A stretch of 8,556 nt of DNA. It comes from Bacteroidaceae bacterium (GTDB lineage: Bacteria; Bacteroidota; Bacteroidia; Bacteroidales; Bacteroidaceae). Where the stretch lies: NCBI GenBank assembly GCA_900770705.1, contig CAAGLF010000101.1:1-8556 (forward strand), given 5' to 3'. Within the stretch, counting starts at the first letter, position 1, and each line of letters begins with the position of its first letter. The notes below the pieces were generated by a model. It did no database searches. It was not told the DNA's origin and saw nothing but the letters and a program-made list of their open reading frames with translations. The position numbers and the translations under genes are program-made. This document shows, piece by piece, positions 5,519 through 8,556 of this stretch.

Positions 5519-7564
5519 ATGAAAACCGTAAAATCCAAACAGCCCAAACCGGCTCCTCGCCTGAAGATGGTGAAAAATGATCCGTGGCTTGAGCCGTTCA
5601 ACGACGCCATTCAGGGACGCCATGAGCACGCATTGTACAAAATCAAGGAGCTGACAGGCGGTAAGGGCACGCTGGCCTCTTTTGCCGACGGCCACCACTA
5701 TTTCGGCTTGCACCGTTCCCCGCGCCAATGGGTGCTTCGCGAATGGGCTCCGAACGCCACACGGATTTTCCTCATCGGCGACTTCAACAACTGGCAGGAG
5801 CTTCCGGAGTTTGAGCTCCACCGTATTTCCGACTCCGGCAACTGGGAACTGAAATTGCCCGGCCGCGCGATGAAGCACGGCGACCTCTATAAGCTGAAGG
5901 TGTACTGGAACGGCGGCTGCGGCGAACGTATTCCGGCCTGGTGCCGCCGCGTGGTGCAGGACGACCACACCAAGATATTCTCTGCCCAGGTATGGAGCCC
6001 GAAGCAGGAGTATAAATTTCAGGTGGAGGGCTTCCGGCCGAAGCGCGACCCCCTCTTGATCTACGAATGCCACATCGGTATGGCGCAGGACGCCGAGAAG
6101 GTGGGCACGTACAACGAATTTCGAGAGAACATCCTGCCCCGCGTCGTGAAGGAGGGCTATAACTGTTTGCAGATTATGGCTATTCAGGAGCATCCCTATT
6201 ATGGAAGCTTCGGTTACCACGTTTCCAACTTCTTCGCCCCGAGCAGCCGCTTCGGAACGCCCGAAGAGCTGAAGCAGCTCATCGACGAGGCGCACAAGAA
6301 CGGCCTGGCTGTGATCATGGATATGGTGCAGAGCCACGCTGTCAAGAATGAGATGGAGGGACTGGGCAACTTTGCCGGCGATCCCTGCCAGTATTTCTAC
6401 TCCGGCGGCCGCAGGGAGCACCCTGCCTGGGACAGCCTCTGCTTCGACTATGGTAAGAACGAGGTGATACACTTCTTGCTTTCGAACTGCAAGTATTGGC
6501 TCGAGGAGTTCCGTTTCGACGGTTTCCGCTTCGACGGTGTGACGTCCATGCTCTACTATTCGCACGGCTTGGGCGAAGCTTTCGGCGGCTACGGCGACTA
6601 TTTCAACGGCCATCAGGACGATAATGCCATCTGTTACCTCACGCTGGCCAACGAGCTCATCCACGAGGTCAACCCCCACGCCTTCACGATTGCCGAAGAG
6701 GTCAGCGGCATGCCCGGACTGGCTTCCCCGTTCAAGGATGGCGGCTATGGCTTTGACTATCGCATGGCTATGAATGTGCCCGACTACTGGATTAAGATCA
6801 TTAAGGAATGTAGGGATGAGGACTGGCGTCCGAGCAGTATTTTCTGGGAACTTACGAACCGTCGTGCCGACGAACACAACATTTCCTACGCCGAAAGCCA
6901 CGACCAGGCGCTCGTGGGCGACAAGACCATCATCTTCCGCCTCATCGACGCCGACATGTACTGGCATTTCCGCAAGGGCGATGAGAACGGAACGGTGCAT
7001 CGCGGCATTGCCTTGCACAAAATGATACGTCTCATCACGGCCAGCACCATCAACGGCGGCTACCTGAACTTTATGGGCAATGAATTCGGGCATCCCGAGT
7101 GGATAGACTTCCCCCGCGAGGGCAACGGATGGAGCTACAAGTACGCCCGCCGGCAGTGGAACCTCGTTGACAACCACGACCTCTGCTATCATTTCCTCGG
7201 CGACTTCGACCGGGAGATGCTCCGCGTCATCAAGAGCGAGAAGAAGATTCAGAAGCTGCCGGTGCAGGAAGTCTGGCACAACGACGGCGACCAGATTCTG
7301 GCCTACAGCCGCGGCTCGCTGCTCTTTGTCTTCAACTTCTCGCCGACCCGCAGCTTCACGGACTACGGCTTTATGGTGCCCGAGGGTGCTTACGACGTGG
7401 TGCTCAACACGGACGCCGTGGCATTCGGCGGCAACGGCCTGGCCGACGACAGCGTGCGGCACCTGACGAACTTCGACCCGCTCCTGAAGCGCGACGGCAA
7501 GGGCTGGCTGAAGCTCTACATACCGGCCCGCTCGGCGGTAGTGCTCCGCAAGGCTAAGGAATAG
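5519..7564 (+). CDS. glgB: 1,4-alpha-glucan (glycogen) branching enzyme, GH13 eukaryote-type
   Basis: This 681-residue enzyme cuts alpha-1,4 glucan chains and re-attaches them as alpha-1,6 branches on glycogen in the cytosol. After a Lys/Pro-rich start (1-16) come an N-terminal carbohydrate-binding-like beta domain (about 55-165, with REWAPNATRIFLIGDFNNWQ), the TIM barrel (about 175-560) and a C-terminal beta domain (about 580-681). Catalytic residues by alignment to the family are nucleophile Asp339 in FRFDGVTSMLYYSHGL, acid/base Glu393 in TIAEEVSGMP, and Asp462 in SHDQALVGDK. The wording of these motifs matches the eukaryotic GBE1 type (GH13 subfamily 8) rather than E. coli GlgB, and the long N-terminal extension of the latter is absent. 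It starts 27 nt after the MORN gene and is followed by a strong terminator, so it is probably last in the operon. No glycogen synthase or phosphorylase gene is in view. Confidence 0.96.
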   Translation: MKTVKSKQPKPAPRLKMVKNDPWLEPFNDAIQGRHEHALYKIKELTGGKGTLASFADGHHYFGLHRSPRQWVLREWAPNATRIFLIGDFNNWQELPEFELHRISDSGNWELKLPGRAMKHGDLYKLKVYWNGGCGERIPAWCRRVVQDDHTKIFSAQVWSPKQEYKFQVEGFRPKRDPLLIYECHIGMAQDAEKVGTYNEFRENILPRVVKEGYNCLQIMAIQEHPYYGSFGYHVSNFFAPSSRFGTPEELKQLIDEAHKNGLAVIMDMVQSHAVKNEMEGLGNFAGDPCQYFYSGGRREHPAWDSLCFDYGKNEVIHFLLSNCKYWLEEFRFDGFRFDGVTSMLYYSHGLGEAFGGYGDYFNGHQDDNAICYLTLANELIHEVNPHAFTIAEEVSGMPGLASPFKDGGYGFDYRMAMNVPDYWIKIIKECRDEDWRPSSIFWELTNRRADEHNISYAESHDQALVGDKTIIFRLIDADMYWHFRKGDENGTVHRGIALHKMIRLITASTINGGYLNFMGNEFGHPEWIDFPREGNGWSYKYARRQWNLVDNHDLCYHFLGDFDREMLRVIKSEKKIQKLPVQEVWHNDGDQILAYSRGSLLFVFNFSPTRSFTDYGFMVPEGAYDVVLNTDAVAFGGNGLADDSVRHLTNFDPLLKRDGKGWLKLYIPARSAVVLRKAKE

Positions 7565-7596
7565 GCGGCACCAGTGCTTCCTGAAAGGGACTGAAT

Positions 7597-7643
7597 AAAG
7601 ACTTCGTCCGTGATACGGCTGCGTATCGCGGACGAAGTCTTTT
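7597..7643 (+). terminator. Rho-independent terminator after glgB
   Basis: Bases 7597-7617 pair with 7622-7642 over 21 positions, with a single G-T wobble and a GCTG loop. The stem ends in TTTT (7640-7643). It lies 32 nt after the glgB stop codon. It should end the mrcA-kdsB-MORN-glgB transcript. Confidence 0.9.
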
Positions 7644-7696
7644 CATACTCCTCCCCGGGACTGAGCTTCGGGGCGTGAGCCTGGTGTATGGAGCTG

Positions 7697-7748
7697 AAAA
7701 AAGGCAATCTGCGGCTGCCTCGCGGCAGTACCGGCAAATTGCCTTTTT
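7697..7748 (-). terminator. Terminator of the SRP RNA-tRNA-Thr unit (possibly bidirectional)
   Basis: AAAAAGGCAAT (7698-7708) pairs with ATTGCCTTTTT (7738-7748). An inner CTGCC-TCGC-GGCAG hairpin (7715-7728) sits in the loop. Read on the minus strand, the stem begins 5 nt after the tRNA and finishes with a run of T, as expected for its terminator. The A/T tracts are symmetrical, so it could also stop leftover plus-strand transcription from glgB. Confidence 0.75.
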
Positions 7749-7752
7749 CTTG

Positions 7753-7826
7753 AGCCTCTTGTCGGATTCGAACCAACGACCCCGAGATTACAAATCACGT
7801 GCTCTGGCCAACTGAGCTAAAGAGGC
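7753..7826 (-). tRNA. tRNA-Thr (anticodon TGT)
   Basis: The minus strand gives a full 74-nt cloverleaf. The acceptor GCCTCTT/AAGAGGC pairs perfectly. The D arm is GCTC-AGTTGGCCA-GAGC, the anticodon arm CGTGA-TTTGTAA-TCTCG, and the T arm GTTGG-TTCGAAT-CCGAC. The anticodon TGT reads ACA, so it charges threonine. The anticodon stem contains one T-T mismatch (29-41). The 3' CCA is not encoded; the discriminator T is followed by CAA. It follows the SRP RNA candidate directly and shares its promoter. Confidence 0.97.
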
Positions 7827-7930
7827 GGGTGGGTAAGCTCACTGCATCGCGCCGCTACAACCAACTACCTTTGCTGCGGTCAAGCCCTGGAGGATTCGAA
7901 GGGAGCTGGCCGTACAGCACTTACCCATGT
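7827..7930 (-). ncRNA. ffs: Probable signal recognition particle RNA, small bacterial (4.5S) type
   Basis: This approximately 100-nt RNA would scaffold Ffh in the SRP for co-translational membrane targeting. On the minus strand the ends pair as TGGGTAAG (7927-7920) with CTTACCCA (7837-7830). Inside, CCAGCT pairs with AGTTGG and CCTT with AAGG, giving the single long hairpin expected for this family. The apical part reads CAGGGCTTGACCGCAGC, then AAAGGTAG, resembling the conserved CAGG...GCAGC(C)AAGG segment of 4.5S RNA. The 5' side GTGCTGT...CTCCC and the 3' end CCCACCC also recall E. coli 4.5S. The apical loop is shorter than the usual one and lacks a GGAA tetraloop. It begins about 35-40 nt downstream of a consensus promoter and abuts tRNA-Thr. 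Identity comes from motif and fold comparison by eye, so another structured RNA remains possible. Confidence 0.65.
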
Positions 7931-7967
7931 GAGTGTGCGAAACGCCGTTGTGGCGCGTTTGCGAGTG

Positions 7968-7999
7968 CAAAAGTAGGCGGAATGTTTGAAACCACCAAA
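7968..7999 (-). promoter_or_regulatory. Promoter of the SRP RNA-tRNA-Thr unit
   Basis: On the minus strand, TTTG (7996-7999) is followed after 20 bp by TACTTTTG (7968-7975), a perfect TAnnTTTG box. A run of A/T tracts (about 7997-8015) lies just upstream, as often seen before stable-RNA promoters. Transcription should start near 7961. A 6-bp hairpin (7940-7945 with 7955-7960) would then lie at the 5' end of the precursor. Confidence 0.75.
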
Positions 8000-8067
8000 T
8001 TTTTTGGCAAAAAAAGTGCTCTCACCTGCATTATGGGAGCGGAATTGGAGCGGAAACGGACCGGAGG

Positions 8068-8340
8068 ATAGTCCGTAAAAGCCTTGCCCTGTCGCTCATA
8101 TAAATCTGTTCCGAGGAAATTCAGAAGCGCTGCTCCCGACCAATTATTCTCAATGGTTTTGCCCACAAAGAAAAGGGCTTTATCCAAATCATTCTTGCAG
8201 TTGTCAATGATGTGGCGAATATGCCCCCAAAACAGACAAATCCAATCGTCCACCAGTTGTGGGACAATGGCAGGAGTGAGGTGGCAAGCCTCGCAGTAGT
8301 CAACACGAAGGATATGCAGCAGCATGAGTATCGGGGTCAC
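8068..8340 (-). pseudogene. Remnant of a YhcG/DUF1016-type PDDEXK nuclease gene
   Basis: On the minus strand, bases from about 8273 down to 8068 encode IVPQLVDDW...FWGHIRHIIDNCKND, then KALFFVGKTIENNW and NFLGTDLYERQGKAFTDY. This matches the middle of YhcG-family proteins (typically ...PWGHI...KTIENgWSRxVL...LYERQGKAxtNF). Several normally conserved places are altered, for example WSGAALL where WSRAVLL is usual and LFWGH where IPWGH is usual. Similarity stops at FTDY, and the C-terminal PDDEXK nuclease domain is absent. The frame stays open to 7921 but only by running through the stable-RNA promoter, so that tail is not real gene sequence. No ATG opens the frame before GTG 8340, and the N-terminal DUF1016 part is not recognisable. 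I read it as a non-functional fragment. Intact relatives often accompany type I restriction loci. Confidence 0.7.
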
Positions 8341-8418
8341 GAGGCCGGCATTTCGCTTGTCTCCCTGGTGGTCGTAACAGGTTGGGAAGCTTGCCCTCCC
8401 AGCGGGACGAACGAAGTT

Positions 8419-8472
8419 CCGAGTTGTTTTGACGGAGTGCCGCTTAGGAAATCCTATGTGCCGAGTTGTTTT
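8419..8472. repeat. 12-bp direct repeat CCGAGTTGTTTT, two copies
   Basis: Copies lie at 8419-8430 and 8461-8472, starting 42 nt apart, inside otherwise unassigned DNA (8341-8556). A short dyad (TAGGA-AA-TCCTA) lies between them. The 42-nt distance is a multiple of three, and both copies fall in the same minus-strand open frame (K-T-T-R twice), which continues into the YhcG remnant. The rest of 8341-8556 holds nothing I recognise. Confidence 0.55.
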
Positions 8473-8556
8473 CCTCGTTACAGCTTCACAACCCTGAGAG
8501 CGAAGCGGCCATCACCTGAAAAACTCAACTTTCTACACAATCATATACGCATTTAT

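Noticed and set aside
5501..7462. Long minus-strand open frame opposite glgB
   Set aside because: Antisense shadow; the plus strand has intact catalytic motifs and the minus translation is low-information V/A/H-rich sequence.
7885..7906. Second tRNA suggested by TTCGAATCC on the minus strand
   Set aside because: The flanking bases CTCCC and CCTCC do not pair as a T stem and no acceptor stem is placed correctly. The motif lies inside the SRP RNA hairpin.
7872..7919. Plus-strand hairpin RNA (TGCTGCGGTC... with ...GGCCGTACAGCA)
   Set aside because: Most of the pairing is mirrored on the minus strand, where the promoter, the SRP-like motifs and the tRNA lie. No plus-strand promoter was seen.
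7799..8071. Plus-strand 90-codon frame over the tRNA/SRP region
   Set aside because: It runs antisense through a tRNA, an RNA gene and a promoter and has no protein similarity.
8409..8419. Palindrome GAACGAAGTTC as a possible recombination site
   Set aside because: Only 4 bp pair around a 3-nt centre, it is single copy, and no integrase is nearby.

Overview
The window looks like the start of a metagenomic contig from a Bacteroidota bacterium, most likely order Bacteroidales. Three things point there: promoters of the form TTTG/TTG-N19-20-TAnnTTTG, start codons without Shine-Dalgarno sequences, and protein families typical of that order (DUF5063, eukaryote-type GlgB, a Bacteroidales-style tRNA-Thr). 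Coding DNA is GC-rich. I cannot name a genus. The first 20 bases are Illumina TruSeq adapter, not genomic DNA.

Layout. A minus-strand DUF5063 gene (21-531) runs off the left end into the adapter. A 518-bp divergent intergenic region follows, with a good promoter for each side. Four plus-strand genes come next with gaps of 81, 44 and 27 nt: class A penicillin-binding protein (mrcA-like, 1050-3425), kdsB (3507-4298), a secreted MORN-repeat protein (4343-5491) and glgB (5519-7564). They probably form one transcription unit ending at a strong hairpin terminator (7597-7643). Peptidoglycan polymerisation, Kdo activation for LPS and glycogen branching are thus grouped with an uncharacterised MORN protein of the cell envelope.

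On the minus strand to the right is a stable-RNA unit. A consensus promoter (7968-7999) is followed by a probable 4.5S/SRP RNA (about 7827-7930) and then tRNA-Thr(TGT) (7753-7826), with a terminator hairpin at 7697-7748. The tRNA begins directly after the CCCACCC end of the SRP candidate, so RNase P cleavage at the tRNA 5' end could also form the SRP RNA 3' end.

The right end (about 8068-8556) holds a decayed minus-strand piece of a YhcG/DUF1016-type nuclease gene. It lies next to the stable-RNA promoter and continues into unassigned sequence with a 12-bp direct repeat. I found no CRISPR array, complete insertion sequence or convincing new defence or mobile system. The most unusual items are the SRP RNA-tRNA tandem, the perfectly phased MORN ladder and the YhcG remnant.
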